Positions 43,509 through 56,700 of a DNA stretch of 64,000 nucleotides are shown here, in pieces. Source of the DNA: Lathyrus oleraceus (lineage: Eukaryota; Streptophyta; Magnoliopsida; Fabales; Fabaceae); assembly GCF_024323335.1 (NCBI RefSeq), contig NC_066583.1:16272665-16336664 (forward strand). The letters are read 5' to 3'. Under the pieces are notes generated by a model, which saw only the letters and a program-made list of their open reading frames with translations, did not search any database and was not told the origin of the DNA. Both the position numbers and the translations under genes were made by a program. Numbering within the stretch: position 1 is the stretch's first letter; every line of letters begins with the position of its first letter.

Positions 43509-45150
43509 ATGGCCGAGCAACTAGAGAACGAGAAAAGAGAACTCAAAGAAGAAGTCAGCCGGTTATCTGCTCTGGTGGAGTCTCTACTCCAAGCTCAAAA
43601 GCAAGTTGTAAATGTGCAATCGTTTGCGTCCAATCAAGCGCCTGAGGTAGCTCATACCTCTATACCAGCCCATGTTATGGGATCAGCCAATGCCATGCCT
43701 TCCAGTTACCCTTGGGGGATGCCCCATAATTTCATGCCCGAAGGACATCATCCGCAAGTGCAAGCTCAGCCGACATCTAGCCTGGTCCCTGTGGTGCCAC
43801 CCCCGGTGGTTAATTTTGTTCCTACTCTAGCTTCCATTCCTCAAGTCCGTGTTGACGAGACTATCTACCATTCTGAGGCCTTTGAGAACTCGGATGTGTA
43901 TGACAAGTTAGATGAGATAAGAGACCAGTTCTCTGACTTGAGGAAGGAAATGAAGGCCCTTCGAGGGAAGGATTTGTTTGGGAAGAGCGCCTCAGAGATC
44001 TGTTTGGTCCCAAATGTAAAGATTTCGATGAAATTCAAGGTCCCAGACTTTGAAAAATACAAGGGGAATAGCTGTCCGCTTAGCCATTTGGTCATGTATG
44101 CTAGAAAAATGTCTACGCATACCGACAATGATCAACTGCTCATCCATTATTTTCAAGACAACCTGTCCAGCGCTGCCTTGAAATGGTATATGGGTCTTGA
44201 TTGTGGCTCTGTGCGCACTTTCAATGACCTCGGTGAGGCTTTTGTAAGATAGTACAAATATAACGTGGATATGGCTCCGGACAGAGATCAGCTGAGGGCG
44301 ATGTCCCAAAAAGATAAGGAAACCTTCAAGGAGTATGCCCAGAGGTGGAGGGAATTGGCAGCTCAGATAGTGCCACCATTGGAGGAGAAGGAGATGACAA
44401 AGATCTTTTTGAAGACTTTGAGCTCTTTCTATTATGAGAGTATGATTACTAGTGCATCCTCGGACTTTACCGAAATGGTAAATATGGGGATGTGGCTAGA
44501 AGATGGAGTTCGTGAAGGACATCTGTCCCGTAATGATATTTCTTCGGCAAAGAAATATGGAGGATTTTCCAGAAAGAAGGAAGGGGAGACTCATGATGTT
44601 TCTTCCTATAGTAAAAGAAGGCGCTCGGTGAGGAGGAAGGAAGTGCGACCAACCGTCAACCAACACCACGTGGCTCATATAACACCTGCTTTCAGAGAAG
44701 CTCAACCACAACAATAATCTCGTCAACAACAACAGGCTTACCAGCCTCGTAACAACAATGACAACAACATCACCAACAATTATGAGAGGAAGATAATGAC
44801 TTTTGACCCGATTCCTATGACCTATGCTGAATTGTACCCTTCCTTGATTGATAGGAAGTTGATAAATCCACGTGATCCTCCTGTTGTGCCAGCCAATCCT
44901 CAATGGTGGTACTAGCATGAACTTTATTGTGTGTATCATTCCGGCGCGCCCGAACATGATGTGGAGAATTGCTTTCCATTGAAGACGAAGGTGCAAGACC
45001 TTGTGAGGAGTGGAATACTATTCTTTGAGGATGTAAGCCCTAATGTTAAGAAGAACCCATTGCCCGAGCATGGGAAGGCGGCTGTTAACATGGTTCAGGG
45101 TTGCCCTGGCAAGTGTAAGGTCCTTTATGTGAATGATAAAGGCAGTCCCT
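43509..45150 (+). pseudogene. Ogre E gag
   Basis: The N-terminus (MAEQLENEKRELKEEVSRLS) is coiled coil, followed by a Pro/Gln/Val-rich stretch, then the Retrotrans_gag core (FKVPDFEKYKGNSCPLSHL, ALKWYMGLD, MSQKDKETFKEYAQRWRELA), then a Gln-rich linker and YHSGAPEHDVENCFPLK, usual in the gag-protease region of Ogre. Gag forms the particle that packages the RNA. Stops lie at 44250-44252, 44715-44717 and 44913-44915, all in one frame, and the frame shifts between about 45140 and 45170. Confidence 0.85.
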
Positions 45151-46690
45151 GGTGGAAATGCATAGGCTGTTATGTGAGCACAATCACTATGAGCACAATC
45201 ACGATATGTGCCATGTGTGCACTGTCAATGAAAGAGGATGCCGCAAGATAAGAAGGGACATCCAAGAGATGCTAGACCAAGGGATGATCGAGATACTTCA
45301 AAATTGTGATGAGGATGAAGTTGATGTTATCACTCCTGTGTTCAATATTCCTGATCCTGTTGTCATTAAGTATGATGGCAGCAAAAGGAAGGTGGTGCTA
45401 ACTCTTGTGATAAAGCCAGCGGGCCCTGTCCCGTATGTGTCAGATAAAGCGGTTACGTACCGTTACAATGTTGTTATGCTTGAAGATGGGAAGGAGGTGT
45501 CGTTGCCCTCAACCTCTATTGTAAGCATATCCGATGTTAGTGGAGTGACCCGTAGTGGTCGTGTTTTCTCGGCTCAGCCGAAATCCCACGAAAATATCGT
45601 GAAGAGGGATTTTGTTAGTTATACCGGTCCCGTGGGGACTTCTTCGACAAATCATTTTGTTCCTACTGTGAAGGGTGTTGACCCTGTTGTTGTCAAAACT
45701 GATAAAGCTCCTATCCTAGTTGGCCAGTCTGGCATATTGAGGGAGGATGGTGATGAGATGCTGAGGCTCATCAAGAGGAGCGAGTACAACGTTGTGGAGC
45801 AGTTGCTTCAAACTCCATCAAAGATATATGTCCTATCTTTGTTGATGAATTCAGAGTCACACCGTGAAGCGTTGCAAAAGGTGCTGGACAAGGCATATGT
45901 GGATCATGATGTCACAATTGAACAGTTTGATAGCATTGTTGCAAATATAACTGCCTGCAACACTTTGAGCTTCTGCAATGATGATCTTCCCGAGGAGGGA
46001 AAATACCACAATTTGGCGTTACATATCTCTATGAACTGTAAGGACGATGCCCTGTCCAATGTGTTGGTGGACACAGGGTCATCACTTAATGTATTGCCAA
46101 AGTCCACTCTCGCCAAACTTTCATATCAGGGGCCTCCCATGAGGCAGAGTGGAGTGGTAGTAAAAGCTTTTGATGGATCGTGCAAGACCGTGATTGGTGA
46201 ATTAGACCTCCCGATCAAGATTGGACCTAGTGATTTTCAGATCACTTTCCAAGTTGAAGTTCACCCTGCACCAAAAGTTCACGAGGCAGGTGCCGTGACA
46301 TCCACCCTGCACCAAAAGTTGAAGTTCGTCAAGAACAAGAAGTTGGTGGTGATAGGGGGAGAGAAGGCTCTCTTGGTCAGCCATTTATCTTCCTTTTCTA
46401 CATCGATGCTGAGGATGAGGTTGGAACTCCATTCCAAGCCTTATCTATTGCTGAACCTTCTAAGAAAGGACTTTCTTCATTTGTCTCCTACAATGATGCG
46501 AAGTTGGTCATCGAGCGTGGTGCAACTATTGGATTGGGGAAAATGATAAAGATGGAAGATAATAAATCCCGGGCTGGTATAGGGTATTCTTCCGGTGTTT
46601 CTAATGATCTTGGGTTATTTCAGAATGGAGGTTTCATCCACACTGATGGAGATCAAGAAGCTGCTGCCATCATGGAAGAAGATGAAGACA
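45151..46690 (+). pseudogene. Ogre E protease region
   Basis: The frame continues from gag (CRKIRRDIQEMLDQGMIEIL) to a retropepsin-like domain with the active site VLVDTGSSLNVLP (Asp codon 46070-46072), which would cleave the polyprotein. A frameshift near 46395 moves the sequence to a third frame for DAEDEVGTPFQALSI and VIERGATIGLGKM. Just before it, an 18-bp block CACCCTGCACCAAAAGTT occurs twice (46262 and 46304), apparently a short templated replacement inside the domain. The exon ends in an acidic run (EEDEDIVG). Confidence 0.82.
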
Positions 46691-46905
46691 TTGTTGGATA
46701 ATTTGTTAATACAATGATATTCATTCAATAATCGCATGTTAAATGTTTGTTTTCTCAAATTATTTTTCATCTTTGCTTTTCGCATGAAATTGGTGATCAC
46801 CATAAAACCCTAAAAAAGAGAGAATAAAATCAATCTTTTCCTCTGCATAATGATTTGCCGTGTTTGAATTCTGAAATCTCTTTTATACTCAAAATCATTA
46901 TGCAG
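46691..46905 (+). other. Probable Ogre intron between protease and RT
   Basis: An AT-rich stretch of about 210 bases with no coding similarity separates protease and RT, which is where Ogre elements are known to carry a spliced intron. The acceptor TTATGCAG ends at 46905, and the RT exon starts at 46906. The donor is uncertain (GT at about 46691 or 46704). Confidence 0.65.
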
Positions 46906-48060
46906 GTTGACCAAACCCATTGAACATAATGATCCAACACCATCTCCCAACTTTGAGTTCCCTGTATTTGAGGCAGAAGAAGATGATGTTGAAGAGATTC
47001 CTGATGAGATTGCCCGTCTGCTTAAGTACGAAGAGAAGATCATTCAGCCACATCTTGAGAATCTGGAAATAGTCAACTTGGGGTCTGAAGACTGCATTCG
47101 TGAAGTGAAGATTGGGGCACTCCTTGAAGAGTCTGTTAAAAAGGGGTTGATTGGGTTGCTATGGGAATATGTCGATGTCTTTTCCTGGTCGTATGAAGAC
47201 ATGCCTGGTCTAGATACTGATATCGTGCAACATTCCTTGCTGTTGAAGCCTGAATGTGTGCCTGTGAAGTAAAAGCTTAGAAGAACTCATCCTGATATGG
47301 CAGTGAAGATTAAAGAAGAAGTTCAGAAGTAAATTGATGCGGGGTTTCTAGTGACTTCTACATATTCTCAATGGGTGGCCAATACTGTGCCTGTACCTAA
47401 AAAAGACGAAAAAGTCCGAATGTGTGTGGATTACCGTGACTTGAATAAAGCTAGCCCAAAAGATGATTTTCCTCTACCACACATTGATATGTTGATAGAC
47501 AATACGGCTAAATTCAATGTCTTTTCATTTATGGACGGATTTTCCGGTTATAATCAGATTAAAATGGAACTTGAGGATATGGAGAAGACAATATTCATCA
47601 CACCTTGGGGAACATTCTGTTATCGAGTGATGCCCTTCGGTTTGAAGAACGCCGGAGCCATGTATCAAAGTGCTATGACTACTATATTTCATGACATGAT
47701 GCACAAGTATATCGAGGGGTATGTCAACGATATGATTGCAAAAACGAAAACGGAAGTTGAAGATGTAGAAGACTTGTTGAAGCTTTTCAGCGTTTGAGGA
47801 AATACAAGCTCCTCTTGAATCCGAACAAGTGTACATTTGGAGTTCGTTCCGGCAAGTTATTGGGCTTTATTGTCATCGAGAGAGGTATTGAAGTTGATCC
47901 TGCCAAGGTCAAAGCAATACAAGAGATGCCTGCGTCCAAAACTGAGAAGCAAGTCCGAGGTTTTCTTGGTCGCTTGAATTACATTTCGAGATTTATATCC
48001 CACATGGCTACCACATGTGCGCCCATATTCAAGCTCCTCCAGAAAGATCAACATCATGAT
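46906..48060 (+). pseudogene. Ogre E reverse transcriptase, active site YVND
   Basis: After an acidic linker (EAEEDDVEEIPDEI) come the RT blocks QWVANTVPVPKKD, MCVDYRDLNKASPKDDFPLPHID, FSFMDGFSGYNQI, TPWGTFCYRVMPFGLKNAG and the catalytic box. The box reads GYVNDMIAK: the first Asp of the YVDD pair is Asn (codon 47726-47728), so polymerase activity should be lost. Stops at 47270-47272 and 47330-47332 (TAA) and a one-base frameshift near 47797 follow. RT copies the genomic RNA into cDNA. Confidence 0.88.
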
Positions 48061-49068
48061 TGGACCAAGGATTGCGAAAAGGCCTTTGACAGTATCAAAG
48101 AGTATCTGTCCGAGCCTCCGATTCTGTCTCCGCCTGTTGAAGGGAGACCATTGATTATGTACTTGATTGTGCTTGATGATCCCATGGGTTGTGTCCTTGG
48201 TCAGCAAGATGAATCAGGAAAGAAAGAATATGCCATATACTACTTGAGTAAGAAGTTCACCTACTGTGAGTCTCGGTACTCAATGCTTGAGAAGACATGT
48301 TGTGCTTTGGCTTGGGCTGCTAAGCGTTTACACCAGTATATGTTGAATCATACGACTTGGTTGATATCCAAAATGGATCCGATCAAGTATATCTTTGAGA
48401 AGCCTGCGTAAATGGGAGAATTTCCCGTTGGGAAATGCTGTTATCCGAGTATGATATTGAGTATCGAGCTCAAAAAGCTATTAAAGGTAGTATCTTGGCT
48501 GACCATTTGGCGCATCAACCAATTGGAGATTATCAGTCTGTGCAATATGACTTCCCTGATAAGGAGATTCTGTATTTGAAAATGAAAGATTGTGATGAAC
48601 CATTGCTGGAGGAAGGGCCAGAGCCTGGTTCCCGATGGGGCATGGTATTCGATGGCGCTGTCAATCAGTACAGAAATGGTATTGGGGCAATTATTATTAT
48701 TCCTCAAGGCACACATTTTCCTTTTACAGCAAGCTAACTTTCAAATGCACGAATAATATGGCGGAGTATGCGGCCTGTATTATGGGTTTGGAAGAATGTA
48801 TTGATCTTAGGATCAAACATCTTGATGTTTATGGTGATTCGGCCCTTGTTGTTAATCAGATTAAGGGTGAATGGGAGATGAATCAGCCTGGCCTCATTCC
48901 ATATAGAGATTATGCAAGGAGGATTTCAACTTTCTTTACTAAAGTTGACTTCCATCATATTCCTCGAGATGAGAATCAGATGGCGGATGCTCTCGTTACG
49001 CTTTCTTCAATGATTAATGTCAATTATTGGAATGAAGTCCCAAAGATTACTGTGATACCGCTTGGATA
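48061..49068 (+). pseudogene. Ogre E dual RNase H
   Basis: The first, gypsy-type RNase H (VLGQQDESGKKEYAIYYLSKK) ends at a frameshift and stop near 48405. The second, archaeal-like RNase H starts near 48630 with VFDGAVNQYRNGIG, then NNMAEYAACIMGLE, LDVYGDSALVVNQI and DENQMADALV, so its acidic residues are all kept. Further frameshifts lie near 48735 and 49065. The domain pair is the Tat/Ogre hallmark and degrades RNA in the RNA-DNA hybrid. Confidence 0.85.
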
Positions 49069-50363
49069 GACCAGCTCACGTGTTTGCAATTGAGGAAGTA
49101 AAATATGATAAGCCATGGTATTATGATATCAAGTGCTTTCTCCAAAGTCAGACTTACTCACCTGGGGCATCTGTTAAAGATAAGAAGACTTTGAGGAGAT
49201 TATCTGGCAGTTTCTACCTTAATGGTGATGTGCTTTACAAGAGAAATGTTGACATGGTTCTGCTTAGATGCGTGGATAGACATGAAGCAGACTTGTTGAT
49301 GAATGAAGTCCATGAGGGTTCATTTGGTATTCATTCCAATGGACATGCCATGGAAAAAAATTTGTTGAGAGTAGGCTACTATTGGCTGACATTGGAGTCT
49401 GATTGCTGCAAATACGTAAAGAAATGCCACAGGTGTCAGATTTATGCGGACAAGATTCATATTCCCCCGACACTTCTGAATGTTATTTTCTCACCATGGC
49501 CTTTCTCCATGTGGGGAATTGTCATGATTGGCATGGTTGATCCTAAGGCGTCGAACGGTCACCGTTTTATTCTCGTAGCTATTGATTACTTCACCAAGTG
49601 GGTTGAAGCGACATCGTATGCAAATGTGATCAGGCAGGTGGTTGTGAGATTTATCAAGAACCAACTCATATGCCGATATGGTGTGCTAGACAAGATCATT
49701 ACTGATAATGGATCTAATATGAATAATAAGATGATGAAAGAGCTATGTAGCAAGTTCAAGATTGCACAGCAGAATTCTTCTCCCTATAGAACCAAGATGA
49801 ATGAGGCTATTGAAGCTGCTAACAAGAACATCAAGAAGATAATTCAGAAGATGGTTGTTACGTACAAAGATTAGCATGAGATGCTGCCATTTGCTTTGCA
49901 TGGCTATCGTACATCCGTCCGCACTTCAACAGGGGCAACCCCTTTCTCCCTTGTATATGGTATGGAGGTTGTACTCCCCGTAGAGGTCAAGATCCCATCA
50001 ATGAGAGTCTTGATGGAAGCCAAGTTGACTGAAGCTGAATGGGTTCAGAGTCGTTATGACCAACTAAATTTGATTGAAGAGAAGAGATTAACTGCCATGT
50101 GCCATGGTCAGTTATATCAACAAAGGATGAAGAAAGCCTTTCATAAGAAGGTCAAGCCTCGTGTGTTCCGAGAAGGCGACCTCATGCTCAAGAAATTCTT
50201 ATCTTTCGTGCCCGATTCCAGGGGCAAGTGGACTCCAAACTATGAAGGTCCATACGTTGTTAAGAGAGCCTTTTCAGGCGGTGCTCTGTTGCTCACAACT
50301 ATGGATGGGGAGGATTTCACTCGTCCTGTGAGTTCAGATGCAGTCGAGAAATACTTCGCCTAA
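49062..50363 (+). pseudogene. Ogre E integrase, first catalytic Asp replaced by Val
   Basis: The zinc finger has HEGSFGIH and CHRC in good order. In the core the first Asp is Val (MWGIVMIGM, codon 49521-49523; Asp in Ogre A), the second is kept (IITDNGSN), and the Glu is kept (EAIEAANKN). A TAG at 49872-49874 interrupts the frame, which then resumes and ends VEKYFA. The overall length (about 430 residues) is normal for this family. A and E have complementary lesions: A has lost the Glu, E the first Asp. Confidence 0.88.
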
Positions 50364-53300
50364 AAATAAAAACAGAATAGCTCGCTAAGTTGAAAACCCG
50401 AAAGGGCGGCTTAGGCAAAAATGAGCATCTTGGTGGATTGAAAACCCGAAAGGGCGATCCAGGAAAAAGTTAGAGACAAAAAATGAATGTATATCACGCA
50501 AGATTGAGCACCTCGCCCTGGGGCAATCTAGGCAAGACTTTGTTCTACAACTTTCATCTGTCAAAAATTCTCGCTCAGTCATCATCAACTAAAGTTTCGG
50601 ATACAATAGATTCAAAGTTGGTGGAGAAACGGTCATTATGTTCAATGTAGCCCTTTTCCATGTATATCACCAATTTCAAATTTGTGAAGATCCATGGAGT
50701 GTAGCCATTTGTGGACTACCATTCTCTTAAATAAATTTGAGCCTTTATCCAATTCTTTGCACTCTTATTTGTTTCTATTTAACAAATGTTTGCATGTTTC
50801 ATTTGATGAATATCAGTGTTTTAAACAAATAAAGTTTTCATGAATAAACCGTTTTTAAACAAAGTGAACATTCACAATGACGGAAAAAGATAAGTGGAAT
50901 GTCCTCAGTGCTTTCCCAAGAATCGTATGATCACCAAAGGGTAAGAAATTTGTTCATATTGTAGCATTATTGCTCCTTATATCCTCTTCATCAGCTTTCA
51001 AGTTGTCTCCTCAACCGAGCACATCAAGAATAATACATCAGCAGCTTCCCAGAGAGTTGGGTATGGGAAGTTCTCCTTGATGGCAGTGGATTGATCTGTC
51101 TTATGGATTGCTTTCCCCTAGCTGGATTTTTCCAAAGCATTCCCGGTAGTTTGTTTGTGTATACATACCTGTTTCTCCCGTGGAGTTTTAGCAATCCACG
51201 ATTGGTATATGTTTGATCTATGAATGATCCCTTCTTTTCCAATTTTTGCCTCGATATTTTAGAGGTGTGTATCCCTCTATATCAGGCACTAGTATTTGTG
51301 TTTTATCATTTGTATGGTTGTCATCCCTTGTGTGGACTGACCTAAAATCCCTTATAGATTGATAAAAGTTGATATGCTTTAAGTTGAGAATATTCCTTGC
51401 CTCACTGTCCTGGCTATCTACTCACGAGGAAGGTTGTCTTTCCCCGACATGAGTAAGAATCTCCTACGGAGTAAGCATGTGTTCCATGCAGAGCTATCTT
51501 TCCAGATATTTGTCTCCTCAACAGGAAGTTGCCTAGTCCAATTGATGAAGGGCTTATTTCCCATTTCATTTATTTTGAAAAGAGGTATCCCCGGTATGTC
51601 GCTTGTTGATGAAGGTTTCATTTCCGATTTCTCCAGCAAGCGTAGTTTCCTCAAGAGCATTTACAGCTTATCCCCCAGTAGGGTTTCCAGATCAGAATTT
51701 GATGTTTGTATCTCCTCCGAGTCTGAAGATTTCTTTTAGCATTAAGAGCTGGTGGTGAAAATTTTTATTTCCTTCCCTAGTGGAGCAAAATGTTATTATT
51801 CCCCTTTTGCAGAGTTTCCTCTCCGACAGATAAAAGGGAGTGTTTTGATTGATGTACACCTGATTGGTGGTTGTTCCCCATGGAGTTTCACATCGTTCCT
51901 TAATAAGCTTCCCCAGTAGAGCTTCTTCTCCGACGGATCTTATTGTTATTAAACCACATATCCCCGAGAGAGTTGATGGAAACTCCCCGACAGATTTTCT
52001 GCATCTTCCTTATGTCAGGATTGTGTGCTCCTGGAAGACTTTTCCTGTGCAGAGTGTTATCTCCTGCAGTTGGAAGCTTTGACTTTGCCTATCCCCAGCT
52101 ATGGTTAAAGTCTTCCCTTGTTTACTCTTATTCCAGAGATGATCCCCCATCAGAGTTGAGTTCTCTATTTGATTCTCTTCTTTCACTGCTCCTGAATACA
52201 TCTTCTTTGTATCCTCAACGAGTGTAGCTTTGGGATAGGGTTTGACATCCCCGATGATTTATTTTCATCCTTCTCGGGTTATTCCTAAGCTGAGTTCTCC
52301 AGTAGGCTTCTCCCTTCTTGTTGAGACGTTTTCCGAGTGTCTGTTCGTGATTCTTGGACTTGTTTGTGTTAGATATGTCTGTTTGTCAGCATTAATTATA
52401 GACAAATCATGCATATACATGCATAATCATAACATTCAGATATTCATGATGCACTCTTTGCCATATATCTTTGCTTGTTATCGCCTGCTATTGGTGAAAT
52501 GTTCTTCCCCAAGCAGATGTTTGTACCTGATCTCTCCACATAGAGTCAGCCCCATAGGCAGAAAGTGTTTATCTTTCCTTCTTTCATCCCCACTGAGTTA
52601 TATCCTCATGGATGATTATTATTTCAGTTTCCTCCCCAGTTGTGTATCAGGATGGAATTACTCCCCTGAGTTACATCCTCGTCGGGTTGAGTATTGTTTG
52701 ATTGTGTCTTTCTAGTTCATTCCTAGATTGATTTCCTTTCTTGTTATCCCTTGCAGTTCCCTGTGGTTTAGTTGTTCAATTGCTCAGTAACCAGTAATTG
52801 TTCATCCTCTCCCCAGCGGATTTTATGGCCTTCTACCAGTAACCGGTAGTTGTCATTCCTATTTCTGTGGTTTTCTATCCAGTAACCGGTAGATGTAATC
52901 CCCTCTTTGTTGGTTATCTTTACCCAGTGATCGGTATTGATATTCCTTTGTTTTTGAGTATATCAACCAGTAACCGGTGATATATCTCTTGGATAATTGC
53001 TGTTGTCAGGCAATTTGTCCCTAGCGAGTCATCTTTCATTTACCCTTGTTTGGTAATGATTGTTTCTCCTTCTGATTGATCATCATTTTATAACCAGTAA
53101 CCGGTATCCCGATGTCCTTCCTTTTCGGTCGATTTATCCTTTATTAACCCAGTAACCGATTGCTGATAATCTTCCATGCGAGTATGTTATCTACGTTTTT
53201 ACCCAATTAACAATAGTAGGTAATATATCTCATGCGCTCTTCATTCGAAGTCTTTTTCTTCCCCAGTCGAGTAAGATTCGTATTTCCTTGTAGAATCGAA

Positions 53301-53769
53301 TGTCCATCATGTAAATCGAGTTTGCTTTTTTAGCCCTCCTTTTGGATGATGAGTGACTTGGATATGTTCCCAATTCACGCCTGGTTGGTCACCTATTATA
53401 TTCCCCAACACATGCATCTTTGCGTCAGCTCGAGTCTTTCCATCAATTTATTTTCGTGGAATCCCTTCGTGTCTCCTAGCAAGTTTTCAAGTCGTGACCT
53501 GCTCACGAATTTCTACCTTATTTCTCCCAGAGTCTCTGTCTCCCTAGTGAGTGTGTTACTCCTATGGATCTTCAGTTCCTCCCGATTTCTTTTCCTTTGT
53601 GGCAATTATTCACCATGAAGATTTTATTTTGCACGAATACATTTGCATCATGAGGTCTCTTAGGGACCAAAATTCGTCTTTTTGCTATTATCTAAGCTCA
53701 TTCTATCTCGTCGAGACGAAGATGTTAACCTTCATATCTCCGGCTAGAATGACCTTAAATAGGGGCACC
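50364..53769 (+). other. 3' UTR of Ogre E with repeat arrays and polypurine tract
   Basis: Order as in Ogre A: two AAAACCCGAAAGGGCG units (50392-50460), a unique stretch, TCCCCAG-type repeats (51660-52170), a conserved piece with TGTTTGTGTTAGATATGTCT (52360-52400), then ACCAGTAACCGGTA-type repeats near 52785, 52835, 52879, 52925, 52964, 53093 and 53147. AAATAGGGGCACC precedes the LTR. No supported gene. Confidence 0.82.
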
Positions 53770-56700
53770 TGTAAGACCCTAATTTTGACCCTAAGATCCC
53801 TCATGGCATCATGTTATTGCACAAGTGCATTGCCTCAAGGATCATAGCATGTTTGGCTCCTTAACCCAAGGGTTGGGATTTGTTTGAGTGATTTGAGATC
53901 ACCAAGCATGCTTGTATTGTATGTTATTGCTTTTCTTATTTGATTACTAACCAAAAGCACAAAAATATGTCACTAACTCTTTTTTTTAAGCTTAAGTGGT
54001 CATGTGCTCCACAATGCTCCTAGGAGGCTCCTAAGCCTAATGAAATGGCTAGATGAAGATGAGAACAAAGCATGACAATGGTCCACAAAGTTCCTAATCA
54101 TCATATATATCTCCAAAGTATCTTGATTTTCCAATTTGATCGGGATAACCCAAAGGGCTTGAAGATTGTTTCCCAAGGAAACCCTAATTTCACTATGCTT
54201 TGACTGTGCCTTGCCCATGAAGCAATCTCAACTTATGATTAAATTTAATTAAGGGAAGTTCTTTAATTTATCATTTTATGCATATATGAGCCTACTTGAG
54301 GCCCCTCAATCATTTATTCATCAAGATTGGAAGTTTGACCTTGAGAAGTTGACCAGTCAGGTCATCTGACTAAGTTGAGGTTCAATGAGCTATAATTTTG
54401 GATGTGTTTGTCAAATGAAGATTACCCCAAAAGAAACTATGTTCATAAGGACCATATGAACAACTTTCATGTTCATAAAAAATCTATTTGAAGCTTGTAA
54501 GGTCAACATTCGTTTCAAAACATTATAGGCCATTTTGACTGAAACCCTAATTTTGGGTCAACTTGCCAAGTGCATAACTTTCTCAATATTTATGATTTTG
54601 AGGTGGGACCAAAGGAATTGGAAATCTAGAGATGTCTAATTCAAATTTTATGTTGGACAAAATTTCACAATCTTAAAGGAAATACATGTGATATTGCAAA
54701 ACATTATAGGTCATCTTGGACCTAATTCATTGAATTTGAAAAAGTACCCAACTTCAAATGCCCATAACATTGTCATAGAAAATCCAAATGATTCAAAATT
54801 TGAGTCTAAATTGACTACCTTGAAAAGATATACAATTTTGAAGTTCGAGATTTTCTCATTTGAAGCTTGTATTATGAGGAAAGAGGGGTTTAACCAAGCT
54901 TACTTTTGGGTGACTTTTTCAAAATGATTTGAACATGTTTTACACTTGAACTTTCCAACCCAGTTTTGATTAATTTGCACATGTCAAATGGTTTTTTACC
55001 CAACATGACTTTAGTTCCTTATTTCAAAAGCTTTCCAACCATTACTGACAATGGTCATTTGGATATACCATTTGGGAGATTCTAATTTCTTTTCATTTAT
55101 GTGCATTCTTGGTATTTTATGTTAAAACTTGATATGCAAGCATTTCCCATTCCATGTGCACGACCACATGCCTTCCATATGATCTCAGAAAGCTCCTTCA
55201 GCCATTCACGGGCCTCTAACACGTCCACAAAGGCCCATGCATTCAAAAGTTCAAATCCCATGCACATGAGCAAAGTGTGAATTTAGATGCATTCACCTAT
55301 AAATAAGGGTTTCCTCTCCTTCATTTGTAAACCTTTTGGACATCCCACATTCTGCAGAACTGAAACCATAACCCTCACCAAAGGAATCATTCATTATTCT
55401 TCAATATTTTTGAGCTTGAAATTCAGCAACATTAGTTGAGTTTCAAAGTTATATTCCTTAGCCAATCATCTTCCCTACATCCAGAGATCAAAGAGGAGCA
55501 AAAAGCTTGAAGAATTCGTGGCCAGAAGCTCACCATTTTGAAGGTACAAACTCAAACTGTTTGGATCTGAAACTCATAATTCAATGTAGTATTCTTTTGT
55601 TTTTGTGGTTCTCTGAAGTCCTCATACTTGAGGCAAGCTTTTAGTGCATTTAATTTGCCATTTCATGAACAATTCGTGTGGCCATCATGATTTTCTCCTT
55701 CATCTTTCTCTCAATATAGGAAGAATGAGAGGAATCTAATGGTACAATGATGATCTACATCACATGAGCTTCATTTCCATGTCCTTGTTTTTCGTTTTTG
55801 ATAAGATTCATTTTCCTGCAAATCTGGCCGGAATCTGTTGGCTGACCGGAGAAGATGGTGGTTTCCACCGCCAACACCATGTGTGCTGCTCATGGCCCTT
55901 GGATCTCTCCCTCACGATCTAGTCTCATGCGTCCGTTTTAATTACTTGTTTTAATGCATTATGTTGCGCTGTTGACTTGAGCCCACCGTGCATCATCAGA
56001 TCCAAGTCGTGCAGTGTGCCACGTCAATTAATGAATTGGATCTAGTGGCTCAGCATTTTTCGTTTTATTTCATTTTCTCTTTATTTTCTTTTAATTCATT
56101 CTTATTTTCAAAAATTCATTAAAAGTTCATATGAGGTCAGAAAAATATGAGACCAACTCTAAACTTTTTCTTGAAAAATCTAGTTTCATATTATGATTTT
56201 TAACTATTTTTGTGACCTCATTTGATATTTTTCATGAAGTATTTGGTTTTTAATGATTTTAATTCATTTTAAATGCTTTTTGATTTTTAAAAAGTACAAA
56301 AATATTTTCATAGCATTTATGGATCTTGATAAGTCAATGAAAAATAGTCTTAACAATTTCTTGTTTGTTTTGAGATTATTTGATATTTTAATTCATATTA
56401 TGCTATTTATTGGTTGTTTTTAATTGATTTTAATTACTTTCTAACTTTAAAAATTTGTGAGAAAATTAGTCAAAGTTTGTTTGACTATGTTGAACCTATG
56501 AAAATTTAATTGGACTTTTTGAAGTTGCTTTGAATTGAGTTTGAGGTTCAACTTTGTTTGTTTATTTTTTATCTGTATTTTCTTTTAATTCAAAAAATAC
56601 CAAAAAAATATTATTGACTTCTGGACTTGTTATATTCATTCTTCTTCTGTTTGGTGTTGATCAAGGTTGAATTGATTCAACTTTGATCAAATTCATTGGA

